A stretch of 64,000 bases of DNA from Collinsella sp. (GTDB lineage Bacteria; Actinomycetota; Coriobacteriia; Coriobacteriales; Coriobacteriaceae), in assembly GCA_019419505.1 (NCBI GenBank), contig DXZS01000018.1, positions 1-64,000 on the forward strand, in the 5' to 3' direction. Each line of letters opens with the position of its first letter. Position 1 is the stretch's first letter. The position numbers and the translations under genes were made by a program. Shown here piece after piece: positions 41,664 through 51,143 of the stretch. The notes below the pieces were generated by a model. The model saw only the letters and a list, made by a program, of their open reading frames with translations, was not told the origin of the DNA and did not search any database.

Positions 41664-42491
41664 ATGCAGACTTATGAATCAGACGCTAACATCGGCAACA
41701 TTAAACTCATCGCCGTCGACATGGACAAGACGCTGCTGACCGACGAGCGCGTGCTGCCCCAGGGTCTCGACGAGCGTCTGGACAAGCTCGCTGACGCCGG
41801 CATCGTATTCTGCCCCGCCAGCGGACGCCCCGCCCCCAAGCTCGAGGAGATGTTCGAGGACATCAAGAACCGCCTCGCCTTTTGTCCCGACAACGGAGCG
41901 TGCGTGATCTATCGCGGCAGCTATATCTATAAGAGTAATATCGACGTGGAGCTGTACCAGCAGGTCTTGAAGCGCGCCTCGGAGGATCCTCGCGCTGTCC
42001 CCGTCCTGTGCTGCTTCGACGAGTTCTACGTGCTTGCCCGCGACCATCAATACCACGACGAGATCAGCGTCTACTACAACACAATCAACTACGTCGATAG
42101 CTTTGAGGGCATTGATATCGAGTCCAATAAGATCTCGATCTTCTTCCCCGCCTATGATGCCGAGCCTGCATTCCGCGAGACCTATAGCCCCGAGTTCTCG
42201 GACAAGCTCTACGTCACCAACGCCGGGCGCGAGTGGATCGACTTTATGAACCTGGGCGTCGACAAGGGCGCCGGCGTCGCGCACCTGTGCGAGCACCTGG
42301 GCATCGATATCGCCGACGCCGCTGCCGTGGGCGATACCTACAACGATATCCCCATGCTGGAGCGCGTCGGTCACAGCTTTATCGTTAACAATGCCGAGGA
42401 GCACATGAACGCGCACGCCAAGTGGCGTATTCCGAGCAACAACGACGGGGGCGTACTGACACTCATCGACGCCATCTTGGCGGCTCGGTAG
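41664..42491 (+). CDS. Cof-type HAD-IIB family hydrolase
   Basis: A 275-aa sugar-phosphate-type phosphatase. Motif I is LIAVDMDKTLLTDE, motif II VFCPASGRPAPKL, motif III the lysine in LGVDKGAGVAHL, and motif IV AAVGDTYNDIPML. The cap domain between II and III (about residues 85-190) is of the C2B type that defines Cof/HAD-IIB proteins. The ATG at 41664 is preceded by GGAAAGG. It stands alone, divergent from the argG leader. The substrate is not predictable. Confidence 0.9.
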   Translation: MQTYESDANIGNIKLIAVDMDKTLLTDERVLPQGLDERLDKLADAGIVFCPASGRPAPKLEEMFEDIKNRLAFCPDNGACVIYRGSYIYKSNIDVELYQQVLKRASEDPRAVPVLCCFDEFYVLARDHQYHDEISVYYNTINYVDSFEGIDIESNKISIFFPAYDAEPAFRETYSPEFSDKLYVTNAGREWIDFMNLGVDKGAGVAHLCEHLGIDIADAAAVGDTYNDIPMLERVGHSFIVNNAEEHMNAHAKWRIPSNNDGGVLTLIDAILAAR

Positions 42492-42501
42492 CCGTCCCAT
42501 C

Positions 42502-42630
42502 GGGCCTGGCCGGACGGCACGGGTTAACTTTTCGCTCGGTCAGGTCCTGCGCAAGACGAAAGCCACATTAAGTGGCTTTCTTTGCGTGCGGAATCTACGA
42601 AAAGTTAACCCGTGCCGCCCGGCCAGGCCC
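42502..42630. repeat. 129-nt long inverted repeat with inner terminator
   Basis: Arms 42502-42534 and 42598-42630 are 33-base inverse copies with very few mismatches (GGCACGGGTTAACTTTTCG against CGAAAAGTTAACCCGTGCC at their inner ends). Inside is a second hairpin GAAAGCCAC-ATTAA-GTGGCTTTC (42558-42580) followed by TTTG. It lies directly after the HAD gene. Confidence 0.82.
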
Positions 42631-42698
42631 TAGGTTTACCTACCTGCCGCCAAGATGGCGTCTTAAGTGTCTAGATACTTAGCTGAAATGATTTGAGC

Positions 42699-42739
42699 AG
42701 AGGGGAGCCCCTTGTTGGAAGGGGCTCCCCTCTGTTTTG
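42699..42739 (+). terminator. Rho-independent terminator hairpin
   Basis: AGAGGGGAGCCCC (42699-42711) and GGGGCTCCCCTCT (42721-42733) are perfect inverse copies followed by GTTTTGG. It sits between the convergent HAD gene and polA and may serve either strand. Confidence 0.8.
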
Positions 42740-42834
42740 GTTACTGTGGGACAAATTAATCAGTAGTGTTTGTCCCAAATCTTAAGAGTGTGGGGGCTTG
42801 CGTCTTGGGCGAGCTTGCCTTACGGAGTGCTTTC

Positions 42835-45582
42835 CTATTTCGCGTCGGCCCAAGTTATGCCGGTGCTGGCTTCGGCGATCAACGGTACGCGGAGGTCTAC
42901 TACGTGCTCCATGACGTCGCGGACCATAGCTGTCAGGCGCTCGACTTCGTCGACGGGGCACTCAAAGTCCAGTTCGTCGTGCACCTGTAAGATCATGTGG
43001 GCGGCAAAGCCCTCTTCTTCCAGGCGGCGGCTTACGCGGGCCATGGCGATCTTGATGACGTCGGCCGCGGTGCCCTGCATGGGATGGTTCATGGCCGTGC
43101 GCTCACCAAAGCCGCGGAGCTGTGGGTTTTTGGCCTTGAGCTCCGGAATATGACGACGACGGCCGTACATGGTCTCGGCGTAACCCGTCTGCTTGGCACG
43201 CGCCACCACGTTGTCGAGGAACGTGCGCACGCCCGGGTATGCCTCGTAGTAGCGGTCAATCATGTCGCGCGCCTCGGCCATCGAGATATGCAGCGACTGC
43301 GACAGACCGTAAGCCTGCTGACCATACACGATGCCGAAGTTCACGGCCTTGGCGCGGCTGCGCAGGTCGGGCGTCACCTCGGACACCGGCACGCCAAATA
43401 CGCGCGCGGCCGTCTCGGCATGGAAGTCCTCGCCCTCGTTAAAGGCGCGCACCAGATGCTCATCGCCCGAGAGATGCGCCAGCAGACGCAGCTCGATCTG
43501 CGAGTAGTCCACTGCCAAAAAGACGCTGCCCTCGCCCGCCGAGAACGCCGTCTTGACGGTGCGTCCCAGCTCCGAGCGCGTCGGAATGTTTTGCAGATTG
43601 GGGTCGCTCGAAGACAGACGCCCCGTCGCGGTGATGGTCTGGTTGTACGTGGTGTGCACACGCCCGTCACCACGGCGCAGCGGACCTAGCGTGTCCAGAT
43701 AGGTCGACTTAATCTTGGACTTCTCACGCCAGTCCAAAATAAGGCGTACGATCTCGTGGTCGCGGGCAAGGTCGCTCAGCACCTTGGCGTTGGTCGAATA
43801 ATAGCCGCGCTTGGTCTTTTTGAGGCCCTTGGTCGGAAGCCCCATCACATCAAACAGCACGTGCGAGAGCTGCATGGGGCTGCCGACGTTAAAGGTCTCG
43901 TCACCCGCTAGGTCGCGAATACTGCGCTCGACATCGGTGATCTGGGTAGCAAGTCCCTCGGACAGACTATGCAGACGGTCGGGGTCTACGAGCATGCCCG
44001 CGCGTTCCATCTTGGCAAGCACCGGCACGAGCGGCATCTCGATCCCATCGAACACGTTGGCGGCGTTCTCGCGGGCCATGCGGTCACGCAGCGGTGCGAC
44101 CAGCGCCAGCGTCAAGGCCGCCGTGCGAGCGGCGGGCGCAGGAGCGTCCTCGCCAGCGCCTTCTGCGCCACGTGCCGCAGGCAGCGTCATCTGCAGATAG
44201 GTATCGGCCAGATACGCCTCATCAAACTCGAAGCGGTCGGAATCCAACAGGTAGGCGGCGACAACGGTATCGAAGATGCGCGTGGAATCGACGACCAGCG
44301 GATCCATGAGCTCGGGCTCGGAAGAATCGATGGGCGAAAGCTCATGCAGCAGCGCCTTCATATCCGGGCTCGCCACGCGGCCCTCCATAAACAGGCGCGC
44401 AAGCACGCCGGCGATCAGGCCGTGGGCAACGTTAAAGCCATCGACCACGGCAGACGCACCGCCGTCGCCCTCCTCAAGAGCAAACAGCCCCTTGGACGTC
44501 GCCAGCCACAGCGTGCGCGTCAGACCAAAAAGCGCGCCCTCCTCCTTGTCATCATCCACCACGGCGGCAATCCACTCACCCGCATCAATCGCGCGAGCGA
44601 TCTCGACGGCAGCGGCAGCAGGCGCCTCGGCATCGTCGGCAGCGGCACGCGAGACGGCGGGCATCTCAAACGTGCTGGAAGCAGCAGCCCCGCCCTCGCC
44701 GCTGATCAGCGCCAAGAAACGGTTCTGCATGGCCGTAATGCCGAGCGTGCCCAGCGCCGCAGACACCTCGTCGGCAGAAAACGCCGGGAAGGACGTCGCC
44801 TCAAAGTCGAGCTCAACAGGCGCATCGGTGCGGATGGTCGCGACCTTGCGGCTCAGCAGCGCATCGTCGATGTGCGCACGCAGGTTCTCGCCCATCTTGC
44901 CCTTAACCTCATCGGCGTGTGCGATGACCTCGTCCAGGCTACCGTACTGCGCAATGAGCGCGCTCGCCTTTTTGGGGCCGATGCCCGGCACGCCGGGGAT
45001 GTTATCGGACGTGTCGCCCTTCAGACCATAAAAGTCGGGCACGAGCGCCGGCGTAATGCCGTGATACAGATCGTCCACGCTCTCGGGTGTCATGATCGCC
45101 ACGTCGGACAGGCCCTTACGGGTCGAGACCACGTTGACGTGCTCGGTAACAAGCTGATACATGTCGCGATCACCGGTCACCAGCAGCATATCACAGCCGG
45201 CCTGCTCGCCCAGGCGCGCCATAGTACCCAGGATGTCATCGCCTTCCCAGCCCTCGGACTGCAGAATCGGCACGTTGAGCGCGGCGAGCAGCTCCTTGAT
45301 CATAGGGAACTGCGCGTGCAGATCGGGGTCCATGGGCGGACGCTGCGCCTTATACTGCGGCAGCATCTCCATACGCACGCGCGGCTTGCCCTTGTCAAAC
45401 GCCACGACGACGCCGTCGGGGTTAAAGGCGTCGATCATCTTAAGAAACATGTTCAGAAAACCAAAGATCGCGTTGGTGGGGCGACCGTCCGGCGCGTTCA
45501 TGGTCGGCGGCACGGCGTGGAAGGCGCGATGCATGAGCGAGTTGCCGTCGATGACGGCAAAGGTACGGCGCTTTTCAGACAT
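42835..45582 (-). CDS. polA: DNA polymerase I
   Basis: Repair and Okazaki-fragment polymerase (915 aa). The N-terminal 5' nuclease (residues 1-290) shows DGNSLMHRAFHAVPP, LLVTGDRDMYQLV and GVPGIGPKKASALI. The middle 3'-5' exonuclease-like domain (about 340-540) lacks recognisable catalytic acidic motifs, so proofreading is probably absent, as in many Gram-positive PolA. The polymerase domain has DYSQIELRLLAHLSGDEHL (motif A), RAKAVNFGIVYG (motif B) and LQVHDELDFECP (motif C). The ATG at 45582 follows GAGGTATTCAAT. An alanine-rich stretch interrupts the middle domain. Confidence 0.95.
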   Translation of the reverse strand: MSEKRRTFAVIDGNSLMHRAFHAVPPTMNAPDGRPTNAIFGFLNMFLKMIDAFNPDGVVVAFDKGKPRVRMEMLPQYKAQRPPMDPDLHAQFPMIKELLAALNVPILQSEGWEGDDILGTMARLGEQAGCDMLLVTGDRDMYQLVTEHVNVVSTRKGLSDVAIMTPESVDDLYHGITPALVPDFYGLKGDTSDNIPGVPGIGPKKASALIAQYGSLDEVIAHADEVKGKMGENLRAHIDDALLSRKVATIRTDAPVELDFEATSFPAFSADEVSAALGTLGITAMQNRFLALISGEGGAAASSTFEMPAVSRAAADDAEAPAAAAVEIARAIDAGEWIAAVVDDDKEEGALFGLTRTLWLATSKGLFALEEGDGGASAVVDGFNVAHGLIAGVLARLFMEGRVASPDMKALLHELSPIDSSEPELMDPLVVDSTRIFDTVVAAYLLDSDRFEFDEAYLADTYLQMTLPAARGAEGAGEDAPAPAARTAALTLALVAPLRDRMARENAANVFDGIEMPLVPVLAKMERAGMLVDPDRLHSLSEGLATQITDVERSIRDLAGDETFNVGSPMQLSHVLFDVMGLPTKGLKKTKRGYYSTNAKVLSDLARDHEIVRLILDWREKSKIKSTYLDTLGPLRRGDGRVHTTYNQTITATGRLSSSDPNLQNIPTRSELGRTVKTAFSAGEGSVFLAVDYSQIELRLLAHLSGDEHLVRAFNEGEDFHAETAARVFGVPVSEVTPDLRSRAKAVNFGIVYGQQAYGLSQSLHISMAEARDMIDRYYEAYPGVRTFLDNVVARAKQTGYAETMYGRRRHIPELKAKNPQLRGFGERTAMNHPMQGTAADVIKIAMARVSRRLEEEGFAAHMILQVHDELDFECPVDEVERLTAMVRDVMEHVVDLRVPLIAEASTGITWADAK

Positions 45583-45748
45583 ATTGAATACCTCGCTTTG
45601 GGCTGGGCACGGTTTGCTCACACCAGTTTACACGCTCCCCGCCCCGCGGCCACCGCACATCAGGCTTCCCTGCCGCCGCGGGCCCGCGCGTGATACGATG
45701 GCTCACGGTACATCAACCAGCACGATCGATCCGAAAGGAGCCTGCGTC

Positions 45749-47146
45749 ATGGAGCGTCCCAGCGCATGGAAAAAGTACACGCCACAGCAGATCGAGGAGC
45801 TCGAGGAGCTTTGCCGCGGCTATAAGCAGTTTTTGAGTGAGAACAAGACCGAGCGCCTGTGCGTCAAGGCCGGTATCAAGATGGCCGAGGAGGCGGGCTA
45901 CGTCAATCTGGAGACCGTGATCGCCGAGGGCCGCGCGCTCAAGGCCGGCGACAAGGTGTACGCCGCCAACCACGGCAAGGACCTCATGCTCGTCAACCTG
46001 GGCACCGCCCCGCTCGAGCAGGGCTTTAACATCCTGGGCGCCCACGTGGACTCGCCGCGCCTGGACCTCAAGCAGAACCCCGCCTTCGAGGCCGGCGACA
46101 TGGCTTATCTCGACACGCACTACTATGGCGGCGTCAAGAGCTACCACTGGGTCGCTTCCCCGCTCGCACTCGTGGGCGTCATCTGCAAAAAGGACGGCAC
46201 CACCGTCGACATCAACATCGGTGACAAGGCCGACGACCCGGTCTTTACCATCTCCGACCTGCTGATCCACCTCTCGAGCGAGCAGATGGCCAAGCCCGCC
46301 AAGGACGCCGTCGACGCCGAGATCCTCGACGTGATCGTGGGCGGCCGCCCCGTCAAGTTTGACGAGGACGACAAGGACGCTCCCAAGGAGCCCGTCAAGC
46401 AGATGTTCCTGGATATCCTCAAGGAGCAGTACGACGTCGAGGAGGAGGACTTCCTCTCCGCCGAGATCGAGGTCGTGCCCGCCGGCCCCGCCCGTGACAT
46501 GGGCCTCGACCGCTCCATGATTCTGGGCTATGGCCACGACGACCGTGTCTGCGCCTATCCGTCCATGCTCGCCCAGATCAACGTCGCCAACGTGGAGCGC
46601 ACGAGCATCACACTCATCGTCGACAAGGAGGAGATCGGTTCCGTGGGTGCCACCGGCATGACGAGCCGCTTCTTCGAGAACACCGTCGCCGAGATCATGA
46701 CGCTCGCCGGCGAGGATAGCCCGCTGGCCCTGCGCCGCGCGCTCGCCCGCAGCCGCATGCTCTCCTCCGACGTGTCCGCCGGCTTCGACCCGGGCTACGC
46801 CGGCAAGTTCGAAACCAAGAACGCAGCCTTCATGGGTCGCGGCCTGTGCTTTAACAAGTACACGGGCAGCCGCGGCAAGGGCGGCTCTAACGACGCCGAC
46901 GCCGAGTATGTGGCCCTCATCCGCGACATCATGGACGAGGCCGGCGTGGACTTCCAGACCTGCGAGCTCGGTCGCGTCAACGCGGGCGGCGGCGGCACCA
47001 TCGCATACATCATGGCTAAGTACGGCATGAACGTCATCGACTCTGGCGTTGCCGTCCTGTCCATGCACGCCCTGTGGGAGGTCGCTAACAAGGCCGATAT
47101 CTACGAGGCCTATCGCGGCTACAAGGCCTTCATCGAGCGCGCGTAA
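45749..47146 (+). CDS. M18 family aminopeptidase
   Basis: A zinc metallo-aminopeptidase (465 aa) of family M18, the aspartyl-aminopeptidase/aminopeptidase I fold, which removes N-terminal residues in the cytoplasm. Metal-binding segments: NILGAHVDSPRLDLKQNP (His, Asp), VDKEEIGSVGATG (catalytic and ligand Glu), SSDVSAGFDPGYAGKF (Asp) and the C-terminal VAVLSMHALWEVANKADIY (His). The ATG at 45749 follows GAAAGGAGCCTGC; a much longer open frame upstream overlaps polA and is a shadow. Charge content (Glu/Asp/Lys) is high. Single gene divergent from polA. Confidence 0.92.
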   Translation: MERPSAWKKYTPQQIEELEELCRGYKQFLSENKTERLCVKAGIKMAEEAGYVNLETVIAEGRALKAGDKVYAANHGKDLMLVNLGTAPLEQGFNILGAHVDSPRLDLKQNPAFEAGDMAYLDTHYYGGVKSYHWVASPLALVGVICKKDGTTVDINIGDKADDPVFTISDLLIHLSSEQMAKPAKDAVDAEILDVIVGGRPVKFDEDDKDAPKEPVKQMFLDILKEQYDVEEEDFLSAEIEVVPAGPARDMGLDRSMILGYGHDDRVCAYPSMLAQINVANVERTSITLIVDKEEIGSVGATGMTSRFFENTVAEIMTLAGEDSPLALRRALARSRMLSSDVSAGFDPGYAGKFETKNAAFMGRGLCFNKYTGSRGKGGSNDADAEYVALIRDIMDEAGVDFQTCELGRVNAGGGGTIAYIMAKYGMNVIDSGVAVLSMHALWEVANKADIYEAYRGYKAFIERA

Positions 47147-47159
47147 CCAACCCTTCATC

Positions 47160-47226
47160 AGTTGCGGTGAAATACAGACTAAACTGGCCCATAAACGGCC
47201 AAAACAGACCGTATTCCACCGCAACT
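47160..47226. repeat. inverted repeat related to 16877 element
   Basis: AGTTGCGGTGAAATAC (47160-47175) pairs with GTATTCCACCGCAACT (47211-47226) apart from one position, with an inner GGCC/GGCC stem. The arm is shared with the element at 16877. It lies between two same-strand genes. Confidence 0.72.
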
Positions 47227-47249
47227 TCCTTTTTGGCAGAGGAGAGTCC

Positions 47250-48059
47250 ATGCTGCAGGTCGTCATTTCGCCCGCCAAGCAGATGCGCGCGGCCCAAGAT
47301 GCTTTTGAAGTCCTGGGCATTCCACCCTTTGCGCGCGAGACGGCTCGCCTCCACCGCGCGCTGCTAGATATCGAGCGGAATGAAGGCAGCGACAGCCTGC
47401 AGGCGCTATGGAACGTGAGTGACAAACTGCTAGGGCCTTGCCTCAACACCCTGCATGAGTTCGGGCCCATCCTGAAAAACGGCGATCTCGACAATCCCGC
47501 ACTCGCCTGTCACCTCTCCCCTGCCGTCATGTCCTACCACGGCATTCAATACCAGAGCATGGCGCCCGAGGTGATGGATTCCGCGCAGCTCGCATGGCTG
47601 CAAAGCCACCTGTGGATCCTCTCTGGCCTCTACGGGTGCGTTCGCCCCTTTCATGCCGTCGAACCATATCGGCTGGAGATGGGCGCGAAGCTCGCCGTTG
47701 ACGATGCCCGAGACCTCTATGCGTTTTGGAGCGACAAGCTCGCGCGGGCTATCGCCCCGGCAGGCTCAAACACCACGATCGTCAACCTCGCCAGCGTAGA
47801 GTACGCCAAAGCCGTTCTGCCCCATCTCGCGGGCGACGCCACGGTCGTCACGTGCCTCTTTGGCGAAGGCATCCGCAACGGCAAGCCCATCCAGCGCTCG
47901 ACCGCCAGCAAAAAGGCACGTGGTTCCATGGTGCGCTGGATGGCAGAAAACAAGCTCGAGGATGCAAGCGGGCTCACCGCGTTTGACGTTGGTTATCGTC
48001 ACTTTCCCGAGCTTTCAAATAAGAACACTTTGGTCTTCCTGAACGAACAGACCTTGTAG
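47250..48059 (+). CDS. yaaA: YaaA family protein (peroxide stress response, UPF0246)
   Basis: A 269-aa soluble protein of the YaaA/DUF328 family. In E. coli YaaA lowers free iron during peroxide stress and binds DNA. Markers: MLQVVISPAKQMR at the N terminus, the central GIQYQSMAPEVM and LWILSGLYGCVRPFHAVEPYRLEMG, VNLASVEYAKAV, and KKARGSMVRWM near the end. Length matches. The ATG at 47250 follows AGAGGAGAGTCC. Its place after the M18 peptidase is separated by an inverted repeat, so transcription is probably independent. Stress function in this anaerobe is assumed from the family. Confidence 0.88.
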   Translation: MLQVVISPAKQMRAAQDAFEVLGIPPFARETARLHRALLDIERNEGSDSLQALWNVSDKLLGPCLNTLHEFGPILKNGDLDNPALACHLSPAVMSYHGIQYQSMAPEVMDSAQLAWLQSHLWILSGLYGCVRPFHAVEPYRLEMGAKLAVDDARDLYAFWSDKLARAIAPAGSNTTIVNLASVEYAKAVLPHLAGDATVVTCLFGEGIRNGKPIQRSTASKKARGSMVRWMAENKLEDASGLTAFDVGYRHFPELSNKNTLVFLNEQTL

Positions 48060-48099
48060 GACCACCGCTACTTTTGAATGTGCTGCCTAGGCACGGCGT

Positions 48100-48615
48100 C
48101 TATTCCGCCAAGCCGTCGGCTTTGGCAACTTCGTTTGTCGAGCCATCTTGGTAGGTAATCTTAACGTGCTCTACCTCGGACACCGCAACACCCGATGGGG
48201 GCTCCAAGCGCCATTCCGTCAGCGCGATATCCATAGTCGTAGGCACGTCGCCCTGATTCTTGAGCTTCACCGTCAGCGTTTTGAGCGCCGCATCATACGT
48301 CACGCGTTCGATTTCCTCACCAGGAATAGACCCACCGCTCAGCTGAAGCTGGACAAATCCATCGCGCGAATACCAATAGTCGCCCGGCGCGGCAACGGTA
48401 TTGCCGCCCGTAACCTTCACTGTCATGATCGGCAGGGCATCGTCGGCCTCGAACTCCCATGCAGCGCCGCCGTGACCGCCAAACGTCCAGATAAAAAAGG
48501 CAATCACCAGCACGGCAAGCACCGCAAAACCAATCGCGACAAGGCCATGGTGCGCACGGCTTTCCTCGGCCGATACATCCCATTGCGTCTCTCGATATAG
48601 ATGCTTGTCTTCCAT
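48100..48615 (-). CDS. membrane-anchored protein of unknown function
   Basis: A 171-aa protein with a 30-residue cytoplasmic N terminus, one strong membrane helix (about 33-53, LVAIGFAVLAVLVIAFFIWTF) and an extracytoplasmic domain rich in beta strands (VKVTGGNTV, VQLQLSGGS, LTVKLKNQGDVPTTMDIAL). The outer part looks like a small immunoglobulin-like or LysM-unrelated fold, but I do not recognise a family. The ATG at 48615 follows GGGGAGG; a longer frame upstream overlaps the riboswitch region and is unlikely. It is divergent from thiC. Function unknown. Confidence 0.72.
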   Translation of the reverse strand: MEDKHLYRETQWDVSAEESRAHHGLVAIGFAVLAVLVIAFFIWTFGGHGGAAWEFEADDALPIMTVKVTGGNTVAAPGDYWYSRDGFVQLQLSGGSIPGEEIERVTYDAALKTLTVKLKNQGDVPTTMDIALTEWRLEPPSGVAVSEVEHVKITYQDGSTNEVAKADGLAE

Positions 48616-48683
48616 GTTCGCCTCCCCACAGGCACGCTCGTTGGCCCAATCGTACCCATTCAGGCTATACTTGAGCCCATGAC

Positions 48684-48780
48684 ATAACGGGGAGCTTGCA
48701 GGACAAGACGACAGGCTGAGATTGGGCGCGCCCGCCCTGACCCGCAAACCTGATATGGGTAATGCCAACGAAGGGAGCCG
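48684..48780 (+). promoter_or_regulatory. TPP riboswitch (THI element)
   Basis: Shows the conserved core of the thiamine pyrophosphate aptamer: GGGGAGC near the start, ACAGGCTGAGA, then GACCCGCAAACCTGATATGGGTAATGCCAACGAAGGGAG in separate conserved blocks. The 3' part includes the GGGAG that serves as ribosome site for thiC six to eight bases further on, so TPP binding probably blocks translation initiation. Confidence 0.95.
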
Positions 48781-48785
48781 TGCCA

Positions 48786-50120
48786 ATGAGCACACAGACC
48801 GAGCCCAAGCTCGTCACACAAATCGACTTCGCCCGCGCCGGGCAGATCACACCGCAGATGAAGGAGGTCGCCGAGCGCGAGCATCGCGACCCCGAGTACA
48901 TCCGCGAGCGCGTGGCCGACGGCCGCATCGCCATTCCCGCCAACATCGTGCATATCAAAAAGGGCATGCGCGCCTTTGGTGTCGGCGAGGGCCTGGCCAC
49001 CAAGGTCAACGTCAACCTGGGCATCTCGGGCGACAAGGCCGATGCCGCCGAGGAGTGGAAGAAGGTCAAGATCGCCGAGGACTACGGCGCCGACGCCATC
49101 ATGGACCTCTCCAACTCGGGCAAGACGCGCCAGTTCCGCCAGCAGCTCATCGACGAGACGCCGCTCATGGTGGGCACGGTGCCCATGTACGACGCCATCG
49201 GCTACATGGAAAAGCCGCTGGTCAAGCTTACCAAGGACGACCTGCTCGAGGTCGTGCGCGCACACGCCGAGGACGGCGTGGACTTTATGACCATCCACTG
49301 CGGCATCAACAAATCGGTCATCAAGACCTTTAAGGAGACCGGCCGCCTGATGAACATCGTCAGCCGCGGCGGCTCGCTGCTGTTTGGCTGGATGGAGGTC
49401 ACCGGCAACGAGAACCCCTTCTACGAGTTTTACGACGAGGTGCTCGAGATCTGCCACGAGTACGATGTGACGATCTCGCTCGGCGACTCCTGCCGCCCGG
49501 GCTGTCTCTACGACTCCAACGACGCCACCGAGACCGCCGAGATGATCGAGCTGGGCAAGCTGTGCAAGCGCGCCTGGGCCGCCGGCGTCCAGGTCATGGT
49601 CGAGGGCCCGGGCCACATGGCGCTCGACGAGATCGCCGCCAACATGAAACTGCAGAAGCGTCTGTGCCACAACGCCCCGTTCTATGTGCTCGGGCCGCTG
49701 GTGACCGATATCGGCGTGGGTTACGACCACATCACCGCTGCCATCGGCGGCGCCATCTCCGCCAGCTCCGGCGCCGACTTCCTGTGCTACGTGACGCCGG
49801 CCGAGCACTTGTGCCTGCCCAACGCCCAGGACGTGCTCGATGGCCTCATGGCCACCAAGATTGCCGCGCACGCCGCCGATATCGCCAAGAAGGTGCCGCA
49901 CGCCCGCGACATGGATGACAAGATGGGCCAGGCACGTCGCAAGCTCGACTGGGATGCCATGTGGAAGTGTGCTCTCGATCCGGTCACCGGTAAGAAGCGC
50001 TACGAGGAATCCCCCGCCGCCACCGAGGGCACCTGCACCATGTGTGGCAAGATGTGCGCCGTCCGTACCGTCAACAAGGTGTTCGAGGGCACGACGATCG
50101 ATCTTGGCATGGAGGATTAA
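48786..50120 (+). CDS. thiC: phosphomethylpyrimidine synthase ThiC
   Basis: Radical-SAM enzyme turning aminoimidazole ribotide into HMP-P for thiamine. The 444-aa short form shows GRIAIPANIVHIKKGM, KVNVNLGISGD, the conserved SRGGSLLFGWM, SLGDSCRPGC, VEGPGHMALDEI and, at the C terminus, the cluster cysteines in TCTMCGKMCAVR. Length fits the anaerobe-type ThiC without the plant/proteobacterial N-terminal domain. The ATG at 48786 is right behind the TPP riboswitch, so synthesis is shut off by TPP. thiD follows 180 bp downstream and may have its own promoter. Confidence 0.96.
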   Translation: MSTQTEPKLVTQIDFARAGQITPQMKEVAEREHRDPEYIRERVADGRIAIPANIVHIKKGMRAFGVGEGLATKVNVNLGISGDKADAAEEWKKVKIAEDYGADAIMDLSNSGKTRQFRQQLIDETPLMVGTVPMYDAIGYMEKPLVKLTKDDLLEVVRAHAEDGVDFMTIHCGINKSVIKTFKETGRLMNIVSRGGSLLFGWMEVTGNENPFYEFYDEVLEICHEYDVTISLGDSCRPGCLYDSNDATETAEMIELGKLCKRAWAAGVQVMVEGPGHMALDEIAANMKLQKRLCHNAPFYVLGPLVTDIGVGYDHITAAIGGAISASSGADFLCYVTPAEHLCLPNAQDVLDGLMATKIAAHAADIAKKVPHARDMDDKMGQARRKLDWDAMWKCALDPVTGKKRYEESPAATEGTCTMCGKMCAVRTVNKVFEGTTIDLGMED

Positions 50121-50164
50121 CGCGTCACTGGAGCCACAATCGGCAACAAGGTGCTCGTCAATTG

Positions 50165-50252
50165 TTGACATGTGAACATTTGTTTATATTTACGTAAAGA
50201 TTGCACCGCCCGCCCGGGATCGGCATATAGCCGGCCCGGACAACTTTATAAT
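50165..50252 (+). promoter_or_regulatory. candidate thiD promoter region
   Basis: Holds TTGACA (50165-50170) with TATTTA 16 bases on (50187-50192), and a second TATAAT at 50247-50252, 45 bp before the thiD ATG. Either could drive thiD independently of thiC. Confidence 0.4.
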
Positions 50253-50297
50253 GCAGGTAGAAGACCCATTTGAATCCGACCGAACAAGAGAGCGAAC

Positions 50298-51128
50298 ATG
50301 GATCGTAGTAACGTACCTGCCGTCCTGTCCATCGCAGGATCCGATTCCAGCGGCGGCGCCGGCATTCAGGCCGATATTAAGACCATCACGGCACACCGTC
50401 TGTATGCCGAGACGGCCATCACGGCCATCACCGCACAGAACACCCTGGGCGTCACCGCCGTGCAGAACATCTCCCCGGACATTGTCGCGGCGCAGATCGA
50501 TGCCGTCTTTGACGATATCCGCCCCAGCGCCGTCAAGATCGGCATGGTCTCCTCCGCCGAGATTATCGAGGTTATCGCCGACCGCCTGAGCGCCTGGGAC
50601 GCGACAAATATCGTCGTCGACCCCGTTATGGTCGCCACCTCGGGCGCCCGCCTCATCGCCGAAGATGCCGCCGAGGCGCTCACCCGCCGCCTGTTCCCGC
50701 TGGCGACGGTTATCACGCCCAATATTCCCGAGGCCATGGCCCTGCTCGACTACGAGGTCGACTCCGAGCGCACGCAGCAAAATGCTGCCATGCTCCTCAC
50801 CCGCCGCTTTGGTTGTGCATCCCTCGTTAAGGGTGGGCATCTTGTCAACGAGGCCAACGATGTACTGGCCGAACCCGCGCCACTCGATGACGAGGGCAAC
50901 CATCTGGGAGATCCACTCACCACGTGGTTCCGCCACAAGCGCATCGAGACCGACAACACGCACGGCACCGGATGCACGCTCTCGTCCGCCATCGCCTGCG
51001 CGCTGGCTCAGGGCATGGATCTTGCCGACGCCGTCAACGCCGGCAAGGCATACCTGACAGGCGCTCTGGCCGCCGGCCTGAACATGGGCAAAGGCTCCGG
51101 CCCTGTCAACCACATGTGGCAGTATTAA
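50298..51128 (+). CDS. thiD: bifunctional hydroxymethylpyrimidine/phosphomethylpyrimidine kinase
   Basis: Phosphorylates HMP and HMP-P in thiamine synthesis. The 276-aa ribokinase-like protein has VLSIAGSDSSGGAGIQADIKT at the N terminus, VKIGMVSSAEIIEVI, VVDPVMVATSGARL, ITPNIPEAMALL, and the catalytic anion hole and base DNTHGTGCTLSSAIAC. Length is normal. The start at 50298 follows GAGAGCGAAC, a modest site. It follows thiC on the same strand, but with a 178-bp gap containing promoter-like boxes. Confidence 0.95.
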   Translation: MDRSNVPAVLSIAGSDSSGGAGIQADIKTITAHRLYAETAITAITAQNTLGVTAVQNISPDIVAAQIDAVFDDIRPSAVKIGMVSSAEIIEVIADRLSAWDATNIVVDPVMVATSGARLIAEDAAEALTRRLFPLATVITPNIPEAMALLDYEVDSERTQQNAAMLLTRRFGCASLVKGGHLVNEANDVLAEPAPLDDEGNHLGDPLTTWFRHKRIETDNTHGTGCTLSSAIACALAQGMDLADAVNAGKAYLTGALAAGLNMGKGSGPVNHMWQY

Positions 51129-51143
51129 GATTCGCAGCCCAAG

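Noticed and set aside
43969..45693. 574-codon plus-strand frame opposite polA
   Set aside because: Antisense of polA with no start signal; polA motifs on the other strand are decisive.
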